A stretch of 64,000 bases of DNA from Pedobacter chitinilyticus (GCF_003313385.1 NZ_QMHN01000001.1:335673-399672), one strand, 5' to 3'; counted from the first letter of the stretch, positions 25,829-35,623 are shown. Made by a program: numbers and translations. The notes: generated by a model from the sequence alone, not told the origin.

Positions 25829-25932
25829 GTCATTCCCTCTTGTCGTGATTTCGACCTTTTTGGGGAGAAATCTAACAAATAGATTATGCTAATAAATAAT
25901 TATGTGCTAGATTTCTCCGTCGTCGAAATGAC
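25829..25932. repeat. Inverted-repeat element, GTCATTTCGA family
   Basis: Arms include GTCGTGATTTCGAC with GGAGAAATCTA on the left and TAGATTTCTCC with GTCGAAATGAC on the right, around an AT-rich loop. Related to the element at 13941. The rest of 25761-26064 contains no gene that I can see. Confidence 0.7.
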
Positions 25933-26064
25933 AGGAATGGTTGTAATGTGTAACGCCGTCATTTGAGCAAAGCAAAGGACTGCTTTTACCACATTTGCTG
26001 AAACTGCTTTTCTAAAAATAAATTAAGAAAATGTTAAGATTTGCTTTTTTGCTATCTTCGCATC

Positions 26065-27093
26065 ATGTATCGTTTAGTAAAGCCTATATTCTTCAAATTT
26101 GATCCTGAAAATGTACACCATTTTGTGGTAAAGCGTTTAAAGTGGTTCAATGATTTTTTCCCATTTGGCAAATCAGTGCTAAGGGGTAGTTTTGATGTTA
26201 GCTTTAAGGGATTAGAGCGAGAGGTTTTTGGATTGAAGTTCAAAAATCCAGTGGGTTTGGCTGCTGGCTTCGATAAAAATGGAGAATACGTAGAAGCCTT
26301 GAGCAATTTGGGCTTTGGCTTTGTAGAAGTGGGTACCGTTACGCCACTCCCTCAACCAGGAAACGATAAACCGAGAATGTTCCGTTTACCAGAAGATGCT
26401 GCGTTGATTAACCGAATGGGTTTTAATAACAAGGGGGTTGATACGATGGCCGAACGTTTACGCTTATTGAAAGACCGTCACCCAGATATTATCGTAGGTG
26501 GAAACATTGGCAAAAATAAAAATACACCTAACGAAGACGCGGTTTATGACTACATCAAATGCTTTGACCGTTTGTTTGACGTGGTCGATTATTTTGTAGT
26601 GAATGTAAGCTCACCAAATACGCCAGGTTTAAGGGCATTGCAAGAAAAAGAGCCATTAATGGAGCTTTTAAATACCTTGCAAAAACGTAACTGTAAAAAC
26701 AATATTTCTAGACCAATCCTTTTAAAAATAGCACCAGACTTAACCGATGAGCAACTGGATGACATTATCGAAATTGTAAAGGAAACAGGTATTGCGGGTG
26801 TAATTGCCACCAATACCACTATAGGACGTGATGGCCTTTATTCGGGCGAAAAACTGAAAGGTGAAATGGGGGGGTTGAGCGGCAAACCTTTAACCAAGCG
26901 CTCTACAGAAGTAATCCGTTACCTTTCCGAAAAATCAAATCAAGCGTTTCCAATTATTGGTGTAGGAGGTATTCACTCTGCCGAAGATGCAAAGGAAAAA
27001 CTTGATGCGGGAGCGGTTTTGGTACAGTTGTATACTGGATTTATTTACGAGGGCCCAGGTTTGATTAAGGATATTTGTAAATCCTTAGCCTAG
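26065..27093 (+). CDS. pyrD: Dihydroorotate dehydrogenase (quinone), class 2
   Basis: A 342-aa flavoprotein that oxidises dihydroorotate to orotate with quinone as acceptor, the fourth step of pyrimidine synthesis, at the inner membrane. An N-terminal amphipathic helix ([20 protein letters not shown]) marks class 2. FMN and substrate motifs include [46 protein letters not shown], and [13 protein letters not shown] with the class-2 catalytic serine; [13 protein letters not shown] binds phosphate. The ATG at 26065 is used; the frame stays open 8 codons upstream from a TTG. A TATCTTCG box lies 5 bp before the ATG, suggesting a leaderless message. Confidence 0.96.
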   Translation: MYRLVKPIFFKFDPENVHHFVVKRLKWFNDFFPFGKSVLRGSFDVSFKGLEREVFGLKFKNPVGLAAGFDKNGEYVEALSNLGFGFVEVGTVTPLPQPGNDKPRMFRLPEDAALINRMGFNNKGVDTMAERLRLLKDRHPDIIVGGNIGKNKNTPNEDAVYDYIKCFDRLFDVVDYFVVNVSSPNTPGLRALQEKEPLMELLNTLQKRNCKNNISRPILLKIAPDLTDEQLDDIIEIVKETGIAGVIATNTTIGRDGLYSGEKLKGEMGGLSGKPLTKRSTEVIRYLSEKSNQAFPIIGVGGIHSAEDAKEKLDAGAVLVQLYTGFIYEGPGLIKDICKSLA

Positions 27094-27526
27094 TTCTCTT
27101 CTCCTTCCAAATGATTTTTGAGGCTGGTGTGTACAATATGGTTCCAGCCTTTTACAAAGTTTTCTTTGGCAAAGTCAGGACCACCTTCCTCTAGCGTATG
27201 TACGTTGGCATGTGTAAGCCTAACGAGCGTTTGTTCGCCCTTATCCATCAATTGCCAAGTGACTTCAGAGTTTCCAGGATAATTGTCGTAACGCCATGTG
27301 TGTGCCAGTTTCTCCTTTTCTTCTACTGCGGTAATTTCACATAGGTGCAAATATTGTGGGCCGCCATCTGGTCCGCTATAAAATCAAATTTGAAGCCTAC
27401 TTTCGGATCAAAGTTTTCGATGGTAAAATACCATTGTTTCATCTCACTGGTATCGGTTAGTGCTGTCCAAACTTTATTAATAGGCGCATTAAAGGTGCGT
27501 TCAACTAAAATAGGGTCCTTTTTCAT
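27090..27526 (-). pseudogene. SRPBCC/AHSA1-domain gene with a 1-nt frameshift
   Basis: Two overlapping frames together encode one AHSA1-type START-like domain of about 144 aa. The first frame gives MKKDPILVERTFNAPINKVWTAL to FKFDFIA and then runs off into an unrelated tail. Adding one G in the run at 27373-27374 (CC on the plus strand) restores GPDGGPQYLHLCEIT and joins smoothly to the second frame, which continues HTWRYDNYPGNSEVTWQL to the end at LEGEEN. Either a recent inactivating deletion or a sequencing error in a short homopolymer. Proteins of this type bind hydrophobic ligands. The 3' end overlaps the convergent pyrD stop. Confidence 0.85.
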
Positions 27527-27695
27527 TGTTTTTGAGTTTAATTTCGGTAGGTTATCTTTAAAAATTAACAAAAGTGGTGGGGTTTTGATTGATTTATTTC
27601 TAAATGATTGATATTCAATCTTGAATTAAATATCTTCTTTACTTATTTGGAATTAATCTAAATAGTTTGATATTTGCATATCAGCTTTAAGAAAT

Positions 27696-28016
27696 ATGTG
27701 CAAGAAAACCATGATTGCGAATTCGGGGGACATACAGATTACCCAATGTAACAACTGTAAAATGATTAATATTTGGAAGCCTGGGCTATTGCTTAGCTTT
27801 TCTTTTAGTCAGTTCTATGAGTTTACGAAAGTGGCCAAGAAGCTCAACTTTGATCAATATTTTGAGTACGGACCAGATGGAAATAGGATTGTGATATTGT
27901 CCACGCCTTTTCCTGATATCTGCTTAAAGTTTACCAGGGCTGAGCTGAATGATTTTGTACATGCTATCGATGAAGCGATGTACATGCACAAAGTTTACGA
28001 ACTGGTGCATAGTTAA
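27696..28016 (+). CDS. Small conserved cytoplasmic protein (DUF6686-like)
   Basis: A 106-aa protein with four cysteines near the N-terminus, two in CNNC (about residues 17-20), suggesting a small metal-binding or redox motif. The rest (GLLLSFSFSQFYEFTKVAKKL, LKFTRAELNDFVHAIDEAMYM) looks like a compact alpha/beta domain. I think it belongs to a Bacteroidota-specific DUF family, DUF6686, but this is from memory. No membrane or signal segment. A strong bidirectional hairpin follows. Confidence 0.72.
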   Translation: MCKKTMIANSGDIQITQCNNCKMINIWKPGLLLSFSFSQFYEFTKVAKKLNFDQYFEYGPDGNRIVILSTPFPDICLKFTRAELNDFVHAIDEAMYMHKVYELVHS

Positions 28017-28032
28017 AATTGGTTGTAAAGAG

Positions 28033-28060
28033 AAAAAGTCCCGCCATGGCGGGACTTTTT
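28033..28060. terminator. Perfect palindromic bidirectional terminator
   Basis: A 28-bp perfect palindrome: five A, then GTCCCGCC, its reverse complement GGCGGGAC and five T. It sits between two convergent genes (27696-28016 and 28083-28253), so it can end both. Confidence 0.93.
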
Positions 28061-28082
28061 AGTTTTTTGAATAATCTTAAGA

Positions 28083-28253
28083 TTACTTAGCTAAAGATGC
28101 TAAAACAGCATTATTTTTTGCTAATTGGTCTTTTGTAGATTGTTTAGAACGGCTACCTAATTCTAGGTTAGTTGCCAATTTCAAGTTTTTTACTTCTAAG
28201 CGAGAAACAGTTTTGTTATATCTGTCTTTTCTTTTTAATCTGGTAACTGCCAT
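28083..28253 (-). CDS. Small basic protein next to tRNA-Cys
   Basis: A 56-aa, lysine/arginine-rich protein beginning MAVTRLKRKDRYNKTVSR and ending NNAVLASLAK. It has no cysteine or hydrophobic segment and looks like a small RNA- or DNA-binding helical protein. Evidence that it is real: the complete frame with ATG, position 39 bp downstream of tRNA-Cys on the same strand, and the perfect terminator after it. Function unknown; co-transcription with the tRNA is possible. Confidence 0.75.
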   Translation of the reverse strand: MAVTRLKRKDRYNKTVSRLEVKNLKLATNLELGSRSKQSTKDQLAKNNAVLASLAK

Positions 28254-28292
28254 GATAATAAGCTTTATTTCTTTTTAATTATTTTAATCTTG

Positions 28293-28363
28293 AGGTCGAG
28301 AGCGGATTCGAACCGCTGTACAAGGTTTTGCAGACCTCTGCCTAGCCACTCGGCCACTCGACC
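28293..28363 (-). tRNA. tRNA-Cys (GCA)
   Basis: Minus-strand 71-nt cloverleaf. The acceptor GGTCGAG pairs with CTCGACC; the D-arm contains GTGGCTAGGC; the anticodon loop CTGCAAA has anticodon GCA; the T-arm is AGCGGTTCGAATCCGCT. CCA is not encoded. Confidence 0.96.
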
Positions 28364-28452
28364 CTTCTTGTTTTTCAAGGCTGCAAAAATAACAATTTAA
28401 AGTAAGCTTGCAAACTATATTGCTTAAATTGTTTAATTATTTTCTCGAAAAA

Positions 28453-29193
28453 TTATTTTCGGCTGATTTCACTGCAGAAGATTGCCGCCGATACGGCCAC
28501 GTTTAAAGACTCTGCTGCTCCAAAGCGAGGGATGGTCACTGGAACGGTGATTTGCTCAATAAGCTCTTTACCAATGCCATGGCCTTCATTTCCCAATAAA
28601 ATCAGTCCTTCATTGCCCCAATTGGTCTGGTATATATTTTCGCCATCAAGTAAAGCACCATAAATTGGCAATTTTATGTTTTTTAGAAAAGGGGCCAGCG
28701 AAGTGTAGATGATATTCACTCTACATAACGAACCCATGGTGGATTGTACGGTTTTAGGATTGTAAGCTTCTACTGTATTTTCCGAACAGATGATGGTTTT
28801 GATGCCAAACCAATCGGCCGTTCTAATAATAGTACCTAAGTTGCCAGGGTCCTGCACATCATCCAGCACCAAAGAAAAGGCATTTTGCAAAGCTTTGGAA
28901 TCTACCTCTTTTTTAGACGGTATATGTACCAAGGCTAGGATATGCTGCGGGGTTTGTAAGGTGCTAATCTTTTGCAGCTCAGCTTCTGTTACTTCAAATA
29001 AATTTATATTTGCACTAACTTTAGGTAAAGTGGCCGATATTTTTGAGGTGTAGTAAATGCTATGTATTTGATAATCAGATTTTAAAAATTCTATGATAGA
29101 TTTTATACCCTCAATAATGAAAATTCCGTTTTCTTTACGGTACTTTTTTTGATGAAGTGATTTTATAAAACTGATTTGGGATTTTGAAAGCAT
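28453..29193 (-). CDS. TrmH/SpoU-family RNA 2'-O-methyltransferase
   Basis: A 246-aa SPOUT methyltransferase. The N-terminal substrate-binding domain (to about residue 95) precedes the catalytic domain with motif 1 VQDPGNLGTIIRTADWFG, motif 2 LILLGNEGHGI and motif 3 PRFGAAESLNVAVSAAIF, which form the trefoil knot for SAM and the catalytic arginine. It methylates a ribose 2'-OH in tRNA or rRNA; the target is not evident (RlmB/TrmH-like). Its ATG overlaps the start of the divergent TamL-like gene by 10 nt, so the promoter of each must lie in the other gene. Confidence 0.92.
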   Translation of the reverse strand: MLSKSQISFIKSLHQKKYRKENGIFIIEGIKSIIEFLKSDYQIHSIYYTSKISATLPKVSANINLFEVTEAELQKISTLQTPQHILALVHIPSKKEVDSKALQNAFSLVLDDVQDPGNLGTIIRTADWFGIKTIICSENTVEAYNPKTVQSTMGSLCRVNIIYTSLAPFLKNIKLPIYGALLDGENIYQTNWGNEGLILLGNEGHGIGKELIEQITVPVTIPRFGAAESLNVAVSAAIFCSEISRK

Positions 29194-31571
29194 ATACTAA
29201 CAACAATAAACGGGACATTCAACTTCTTGCAATATTACTATTTATTCTTGTTTTTATAGCAGGATGTGCTTCAACAAAATATATAGAAGACTACCAAGCT
29301 ATTGTTAAAAAGGTAGAAATAGATAGCATCGACAAGGCTTACGAGGAAGCGGCTTATGCCTATGTACAAAAAGATATCAAGCCTATTGAGGGTTTAGGGA
29401 TTAATGTTGGTATTTACAACATCTTTAATACTAAGGACGGTAAGTATAGAAAAAACAACATTAAGCCTTTAGGGAGTCCACCACCAATTCTAGATACTAC
29501 TTTAGTGGAAATTTCCAGAAGTCAAATCGAGAAATTTCTGAAAAGTAAAGGTTTCTTTAATGCAAAAGTAACTTCCGAAATTGCTGTTAAAAAGAAGAAA
29601 GCCAAACTAAAGTTCACCGCCAATACAGGGAAGCCATTTATGGTGGATAAAATCACCACTCAGATTCCTGACGAAGCCGTCAAATCATTGTATTTAGGGG
29701 CAAAACCTAAGTTTTCCAAGCTAACCGAGGGGATGCAGTACGATGAGGATTCATTGGCGTACGAAAGAGAAGAGATTTACACGCTGATGAGGCGTAATGG
29801 TTATTACGATTTTGTAAGACCTTACGTGCGATTTGAGCCTGATTCGAACAAGAATAATAACAAGGTAAGTGTAAAACTCATTATTGAAAACCCGATAGAC
29901 AGTACTAAAAAACATACGGTATATCGAATTGGCAAAACGGATATCCTGATTGCCCCAAACACCGAAGGTTTTACGGATTCTATAACCTTTAATAGGCGCA
30001 CGATCAATGGAATTCGTTTTACGGACCTTTCTGGAAAATTTAGACGGAACCCCATTACACGTTATGATTTTATTAAACAGGGCACCAAATACAACATCGA
30101 TAACGAAACTTTAACCTATGATAGACTTTATGAGCTGAATATCTTCAAAAATGTGAAGATAGATTATCTGAAAAATAAAGATACAGCAGATGTGATAGAC
30201 CCCGTGATTATGCTTATTCCTCAAAAAAGGATGAGTAATCGTATAGAAGGAGAAATACCATTCAATAATGCTACGGTTGGTTTTACCTTGAGTAACACCT
30301 ACACCAATAATAATTTTCTAAAAGGTGGAGAAAAATTTCAGTTTCAAGTTAAAGGTGGTTTGCAATCTAGATACACAGGTGTAGGTAATATCTTTTCTGA
30401 TATTTACCAAAGAGATTTCTCATTAAGCGCAAGTTTAACCGTGCCAAGGTTGTTGGTTCCTTTTGGAATACCTTTGATGGGTAAAAATGGCATTCCTTAC
30501 ACTACTTTTTCGAGCAGCTACCTATATGCCTTGCAAAAAGATATTACCGTTCGCAGAGTTTTCATTAACTCCATTACCTATGATTGGGTAGAGACCAAGT
30601 CTAAAATCCATTCATTTACGCCACTTAATTTTGAGTATCGTTTTGGTAGTGTATTGATAGATACGCTTAACGAACAAAATACAGAGACCGTAGTAAATAA
30701 TATATATAATCTTTTATTGCTTGATAGAAAAAATTTCACGCTTGGAATGAAATATGCCTATTCCTTAAATGCTGATAAACTGCTGCAAAATAGAAGTTTC
30801 GTTTATTTCAGGGGAAATATCGATATCGCTGGAAATTTATTACAAGGTATCACTAGGCTAATGGGTAAACAACGAGGCCCAGAGAGTGGACGCGTTTTGG
30901 GCTTACCATTTACCCAGTATGTAAGGCCAGAAATAGATCTTAGATGGTATAAGAGTTTAGGTGCAGAATCGCAACTCGTAACTCGCGTTAATATAGGTGT
31001 CGGATATGCTTATGGTAATTCGACCGCAATACCTTACGAGAAATTATTTTATGCAGGCGGTTCAAGCGGAGTAAGGGCATGGCAAGCTAGAACTTTGGGT
31101 CCAGGGAATTACAACCGAGAAGTGATTCTTACACAGGAAGCCAGAGCTGCAGCCTTCGGTTTTGACCAATTAGGTCAAATGAAAATTGAAGCCAATTTGG
31201 AATATCGTTTTGTATTAGCAAATAAGTTTTTTGGTGGTAAATTAAATGGCGCAACATTTTTGGATGCCGGTAACATCTGGAACATTGCTTCAGGAAATCT
31301 ACAGCCGCAAACCTATTTCAAGCTTGACCAATTAGGTAATCAAATTGCATTGGGTACTGGTTTAGGTTTTAGATACGATGTACAGTTTTTTGTCTTTAGG
31401 TTTGACGTTGGTTTGAAATTGAAAGACCCTCAGTTTGCGCCTAGTGAGCAATGGGTAATCAGCAAGTTCTTTAGTGGTGGAAAAACTTTTAAAGCTAACT
31501 ATCTAGCTACACACAGCCCTGATAGATACCGTTTTGTACAATACAATTTTGGTATCGGAATGCCTTTTTAA
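29184..31571 (+). CDS. TamL-like Omp85 outer-membrane lipoprotein
   Basis: A 795-aa BamA/TamA-family protein. The N-terminus LLAILLFILVFIAGCAST has a lipobox, the mark of the Bacteroidota TamL lipoprotein. It is followed by POTRA-like repeats (about 60-350) and a C-terminal 16-strand barrel with the Omp85 signature GGSSGVRAWQARTLGPG (about 628-644) and a final aromatic strand RFVQYNFGIGMPF. TamL with a TamB-like protein helps insert or supply outer-membrane components; a TamB partner could be the AsmA-like protein here or be elsewhere. The start is a TTG (29184-29186) inside the trmH start region; no ATG is available before the signal sequence. Confidence 0.9.
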   Translation: MKAYTNNNKRDIQLLAILLFILVFIAGCASTKYIEDYQAIVKKVEIDSIDKAYEEAAYAYVQKDIKPIEGLGINVGIYNIFNTKDGKYRKNNIKPLGSPPPILDTTLVEISRSQIEKFLKSKGFFNAKVTSEIAVKKKKAKLKFTANTGKPFMVDKITTQIPDEAVKSLYLGAKPKFSKLTEGMQYDEDSLAYEREEIYTLMRRNGYYDFVRPYVRFEPDSNKNNNKVSVKLIIENPIDSTKKHTVYRIGKTDILIAPNTEGFTDSITFNRRTINGIRFTDLSGKFRRNPITRYDFIKQGTKYNIDNETLTYDRLYELNIFKNVKIDYLKNKDTADVIDPVIMLIPQKRMSNRIEGEIPFNNATVGFTLSNTYTNNNFLKGGEKFQFQVKGGLQSRYTGVGNIFSDIYQRDFSLSASLTVPRLLVPFGIPLMGKNGIPYTTFSSSYLYALQKDITVRRVFINSITYDWVETKSKIHSFTPLNFEYRFGSVLIDTLNEQNTETVVNNIYNLLLLDRKNFTLGMKYAYSLNADKLLQNRSFVYFRGNIDIAGNLLQGITRLMGKQRGPESGRVLGLPFTQYVRPEIDLRWYKSLGAESQLVTRVNIGVGYAYGNSTAIPYEKLFYAGGSSGVRAWQARTLGPGNYNREVILTQEARAAAFGFDQLGQMKIEANLEYRFVLANKFFGGKLNGATFLDAGNIWNIASGNLQPQTYFKLDQLGNQIALGTGLGFRYDVQFFVFRFDVGLKLKDPQFAPSEQWVISKFFSGGKTFKANYLATHSPDRYRFVQYNFGIGMPF

Positions 31572-31594
31572 TCTAAAATATCTATGTGAAAATT

Positions 31595-32737
31595 ATGGGA
31601 TTTTTCTCCAGATTATTTCGTAGACACAAAGACACTGAGCCAGTGATAAAAATAGATTATTATGAATTGGCTCAGCAAGAAATAAGAGGTAATCGCTTTT
31701 ATACAAATGCGCCTAAACATTGGGTGAAAATTAATGATGGTTTTTTAAAATTGGATGATAAGTTGTCAGTCGATTTTGATGGCGTGAATACTGAGAAGGT
31801 TGTGAACGTGAGAAATGCTATGGTTAATTCATTAGCATTGATGGGTATTATAAATGAATATTTTTCAAAGCTAGCAAAAGAAAAAGTTCATTTTGATTTT
31901 ACAGACGCTATGCTTGGGTCTTCAGAAAGATTTGCGACGAGTTGTTATGTGTACAAACTTTTTGATAAAGGCGTCTTCATTATTGACGGTGTTGCTATTT
32001 GGAATTATGAAAAATATGCTATCATTTTGCTTACTAGCGATACACCAATAAGCTACATCAACGAATTGAAAACGTATTTTGTTAATGACGGTTATAAGGA
32101 TTTAATTTACTATGCTAAAAAAGATCCCCACCTTGTTGAAGGTTCTAAAAAGTTGAAATTTGAAAATTTTAATGATAAATGTTTTCGTTATGATCCTGCT
32201 AACCAAGGTTTGGAACAACGTAAGCATAATGAATATGCATTATGGTGGGCTGGGGAACTTGAAAAAGATGTTAAGTCATCGATTTTATTAAATGATATTG
32301 GAGTATATTTAGATTTACTTGAATTTTATAATTCTTATTTATTGGGCTTTTTAAGTTTTGCTTTTGGTTTAAATAAAGAGGTTGTAAGAACAAAAATGCC
32401 AGACTATGAAGAGGTCGCTATTACTGGACCAGAAGGAGTGGAAATTATAATCACTTTATCGGAGAAAAAAGGTATATATTTCCATTTTCCTAAGCATCCC
32501 AGATATGAAAAATATCGAAATGCATTTATAAAAGTATTTGTTAATTTTTGTTATAAGATTAGAGAGCAAATAATTGAAAATGACCTTCCAAAAGATGACT
32601 TTGAGCATCATACTACGCTGGAATGGTATACTCAATTAATTGAAGAAGCTAAAGAACATAATTCTGAAATAGCAGCGATAGGCTTAATGAGAAAGAAAGA
32701 CAGTAATTTCCCAGATTACAGTTACTACGAGAATTAA
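31595..32737 (+). CDS. Unknown 380-aa cytoplasmic protein
   Basis: No recognised domain. The protein starts MGFFSRLFRRHKDTEP and has no signal peptide or obvious membrane segment. Features are conserved-looking hydrophobic stretches (NAMVNSLALMGIINEYF, KYAIILLTSDTP, FYNSYLLGFLSFAFGLNKE) and many aromatic/acidic residues; the tail is SNFPDYSYYEN. It is more AT-rich than its neighbours. It lies 24 bp after the TamL-like gene on the same strand but its different composition suggests later arrival. The ATG at 31595 is used over a GTG 9 bp upstream. Confidence 0.72.
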   Translation: MGFFSRLFRRHKDTEPVIKIDYYELAQQEIRGNRFYTNAPKHWVKINDGFLKLDDKLSVDFDGVNTEKVVNVRNAMVNSLALMGIINEYFSKLAKEKVHFDFTDAMLGSSERFATSCYVYKLFDKGVFIIDGVAIWNYEKYAIILLTSDTPISYINELKTYFVNDGYKDLIYYAKKDPHLVEGSKKLKFENFNDKCFRYDPANQGLEQRKHNEYALWWAGELEKDVKSSILLNDIGVYLDLLEFYNSYLLGFLSFAFGLNKEVVRTKMPDYEEVAITGPEGVEIIITLSEKKGIYFHFPKHPRYEKYRNAFIKVFVNFCYKIREQIIENDLPKDDFEHHTTLEWYTQLIEEAKEHNSEIAAIGLMRKKDSNFPDYSYYEN

Positions 32738-32744
32738 AAGCGCT

Positions 32745-33272
32745 TCAGACCAAATTCTTCAAGTAGTCAAATATCGTTTCGAAATAAGTAGAGATATTTA
32801 ATCCTTTGCTGTAACTAAAAAAGAAGAAAACAAGAAATAAAATGATTCCCATGTAAATAAACTTCTTAAAGGCAAAGACCAAAATAACGATGATGAGCGG
32901 AATGATGATAAAGAAAACACGGCTAATAGTAATTGGATTAAGATCGTTCGCTTTTTTATAAATGTAAAGCAGCTTGCTGTGCGTTCCACTTTCGTTTTCA
33001 TGTTTAATATAAACAAAGGTAGATTTGTCTATCGCTAGCGGTAAAATAGAAACACCGTCATGAAAGGTGAGTTGTTGGGTAAAACCACTCACACTAAAAG
33101 TATAGGTGCCGTTAATGTTCTCAATCGGATTTTCTAAACTATCTGTAGCAATAATAGCAACCTTACTGTTTTTCAATAAGCTTTCTTTCACCATAAAATT
33201 ATTAATACTGGTGTTTTGCGCAAAAGAGATGCTTGAAATAAAAAGTGAGCAGAAAAGGAAAAGATGTTTCAT
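32745..33272 (-). CDS. Exported protein with C-terminal membrane helices
   Basis: A 175-aa protein with a signal peptide (MKHLFLFCSLFISSISFAQ), a beta-rich extracytoplasmic domain of about 95 residues and a C-terminal pair of membrane segments (VFFIIIPLIIVILVFAF and YMGIILFLVFFFF). The domain ENPIENINGTYTFSVSGFTQQLTF looks like a small Ig-like or carboxypeptidase-regulatory fold. No named family recognised. It follows the patatin/Omp85 gene by 3 bp on the same strand, so it may be its accessory. Confidence 0.7.
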   Translation of the reverse strand: MKHLFLFCSLFISSISFAQNTSINNFMVKESLLKNSKVAIIATDSLENPIENINGTYTFSVSGFTQQLTFHDGVSILPLAIDKSTFVYIKHENESGTHSKLLYIYKKANDLNPITISRVFFIIIPLIIVILVFAFKKFIYMGIILFLVFFFFSYSKGLNISTYFETIFDYLKNLV

Positions 33273-33275
33273 TTA

Positions 33276-35591
33276 TTATTCTAATGAGCGTTTGTTGTAA
33301 ATTAAATATCCAATATGTAAAAGCACCCCGTGCCTACGTTTACTTTGGTTGTACAAGTTGTAGCTTAAGCTAATTGGACCTAATGGCGATTGATATACCA
33401 AGCCGGCGGTACCTGCGTAACGCCACTTGCGCAATGTTTCTTCAAAACCCACTTGTTGCAATCCAATTTTCTTAAATTCCTGATAAGGTAAAAATACATA
33501 ACCTTCTATACGCAAATCAAATTTTCTTTTCAGATTAATGATGTTTTTGATACCACCTGCAGCATAATTGAATGCCCTAAAGTTTTCGAGAAAGGTAGAC
33601 CTACTATCTTGAAGTGGATAAAACGCAGGAGCCGCCAGCAAACTAGCGTAAAAATTGTTAAACAAAGGTTGGTTGGAAACCACACCTTCTACCAAATAAC
33701 CTAAACTATACCTGTTGGTATGCAGGAAATAATATTCGTAACTGAACTTTGCGTGTACCCAAGATCTATAATTCCTAGAAAGCGTTGGAGCTGCGCTGCT
33801 GCCTAACTGATTAGAAAGAATATTGCCTGGACGATAGTTCTCTCTTCCTGTAGTATAATTTACACTGAGTAAAATATTTTGCCCTGCTGTGGGATATTGC
33901 TTACGATTGAGCGAGTTTTTCTCCAAAGTAAGGCCTGTTCTAAACCCATTGAAAACTGTTCTGTCCAGTAAATCGCCTACTACAAAAGTATTGGTTGGAC
34001 TGTAATTATCACTGTTGTTAATAAAGGCGGCATTAAGCACGATTCTTGCATTTTTGTTCAGTGGCATGCCCAGTTTAAGGTCAATCTTTCGGTCTGCTTG
34101 GTCAATGTAGGTAGGCGAGGGGTTTTCTACAAAAATCTTACTGGTATTGTAAAAGTTCCAGTGATTGTAGGTAAGCTCGGCCGCTAAAAACAAAGGTAAT
34201 TTGGTAGGGTAATCAACACGGCCACTTATTTGCGCTGATTCGTAAAAACGTCCTGAAAAAAAGTTAGAGGCAAACGTGTAGGCTTTTCGGTTAAGGTAGT
34301 TGAATTGAATACCCAAAAACACATTACTGATTGGACGGGTAGAAATATTACCGCCGAAATCTATTTTCAAGCTCTTTCGCTGTTGGGCAACAATCTCAAA
34401 ATCATAACTATCGGAACCTGCATCATAACTGATTTTGGGATAAACGGTTTCAAAAACTTCATCAGCTACCAATTTATAGTATCCTCGTTTAATATCACTT
34501 AAATTGAAAGTTTTTTGATCGCTTTTAAAAAGCCTTTCTACATATTTTTTTTGCTGCGAATTAACCCCTTTTACAATGATATTGCTGAAAATCAACTCGG
34601 ATTTTTGAATGTTGAAGTTGCTCCGTTTTTTCAGTAGCTCCTGTGGCGAAACCCTACGACTTATCGATTCTTTGATTTTGTCCATTTCGGCCATTGTAGC
34701 TTCGTAACCTTTTTTAATCAGTTCATCTACCGCATAAAAATTTGTGGAGCTATAATCCGCTAAATTGGGCTCAATATAAATACCATTTTTGCCTACTAGT
34801 GTAGAATCGGATTTGGAAAGGAACATGTAAACCAAAAACCTATTCATTAGGCGATCATCGTCTTTTGGATATTCGTTGAAGGTTTTGGAAGATACATTGG
34901 CACCGATGATAAAATCGGGCTTAAATTCTTTATGCATCACATCGGCAGGGAAATTATTATAAATCCCCCCGTCAAACATAAACTTGTCATCGAGTTTGAT
35001 GGGACGATAAATCAATGGGACGGTCATACTGGCCCGCACAGCTTCAGCCAAACTTCCCTTGCTTACCGTGATGCTCTTTTGCGAAAGAATATCGGACACC
35101 ATACAGCGGAATGGTACAAATAGGTTGTCGAAATTGTCTTTGGCAATGGCCGATGCCTGTGAGAAAAACTCCAAGAGCGCAAAATTCAACGGAATATCGT
35201 TCACCAAATTGGGTCTAAAACTAAGCCGCAAGCTCGTGTCAATGGCCATTTTAGCCGTCAAAATAGATGGGTTTGGGCTTGATTTTTGGAAATAGAAGCT
35301 GTAATCGCTGGTATAACGTCCGTTTACCCAATCCTGAAATTCTTTGCTGGTCGCAATTTTTTCAATCTGGGCAGGCGAATATCCTGCCGCATACATGCCA
35401 CCTACAATGGCCCCCATAGAAGTTCCCGTGATATAGTCAATGGGAATATTGTTTTCTTCCAAAGCTTTTAACGTACCTATGTGCGCCAAACCCTTTGCGC
35501 CACCACCACTAAAAACCAACCCAACTTTTTGTGCGCTAAGTTGAAAATTGATAATCGTGAGTAATATGAAGAATACACTTTTACGAAGCAT
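33276..35591 (-). CDS. Patatin-like phospholipase with Omp85 barrel
   Basis: A 771-aa PlpD-type protein: signal peptide (1-20), patatin domain (about 22-215), linker POTRA-like domain and C-terminal Omp85-like barrel. The catalytic dyad is Ser58 in GTSMG and Asp in FMFDGGIYNNFP (about 208), with the oxyanion motif GGGAKG at 29-34. Type Vd-like autotransporters of Pseudomonas use this layout to expose or release a lipase; in Bacteroidota the enzyme may act on outer-membrane phospholipid. A small exported membrane protein follows 3 bp downstream. Confidence 0.92.
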   Translation of the reverse strand: MLRKSVFFILLTIINFQLSAQKVGLVFSGGGAKGLAHIGTLKALEENNIPIDYITGTSMGAIVGGMYAAGYSPAQIEKIATSKEFQDWVNGRYTSDYSFYFQKSSPNPSILTAKMAIDTSLRLSFRPNLVNDIPLNFALLEFFSQASAIAKDNFDNLFVPFRCMVSDILSQKSITVSKGSLAEAVRASMTVPLIYRPIKLDDKFMFDGGIYNNFPADVMHKEFKPDFIIGANVSSKTFNEYPKDDDRLMNRFLVYMFLSKSDSTLVGKNGIYIEPNLADYSSTNFYAVDELIKKGYEATMAEMDKIKESISRRVSPQELLKKRSNFNIQKSELIFSNIIVKGVNSQQKKYVERLFKSDQKTFNLSDIKRGYYKLVADEVFETVYPKISYDAGSDSYDFEIVAQQRKSLKIDFGGNISTRPISNVFLGIQFNYLNRKAYTFASNFFSGRFYESAQISGRVDYPTKLPLFLAAELTYNHWNFYNTSKIFVENPSPTYIDQADRKIDLKLGMPLNKNARIVLNAAFINNSDNYSPTNTFVVGDLLDRTVFNGFRTGLTLEKNSLNRKQYPTAGQNILLSVNYTTGRENYRPGNILSNQLGSSAAPTLSRNYRSWVHAKFSYEYYFLHTNRYSLGYLVEGVVSNQPLFNNFYASLLAAPAFYPLQDSRSTFLENFRAFNYAAGGIKNIINLKRKFDLRIEGYVFLPYQEFKKIGLQQVGFEETLRKWRYAGTAGLVYQSPLGPISLSYNLYNQSKRRHGVLLHIGYLIYNKRSLE

Positions 35592-35623
35592 GGCTCATAA
35601 AAGTACCTATTTCTTTTGGCTTT

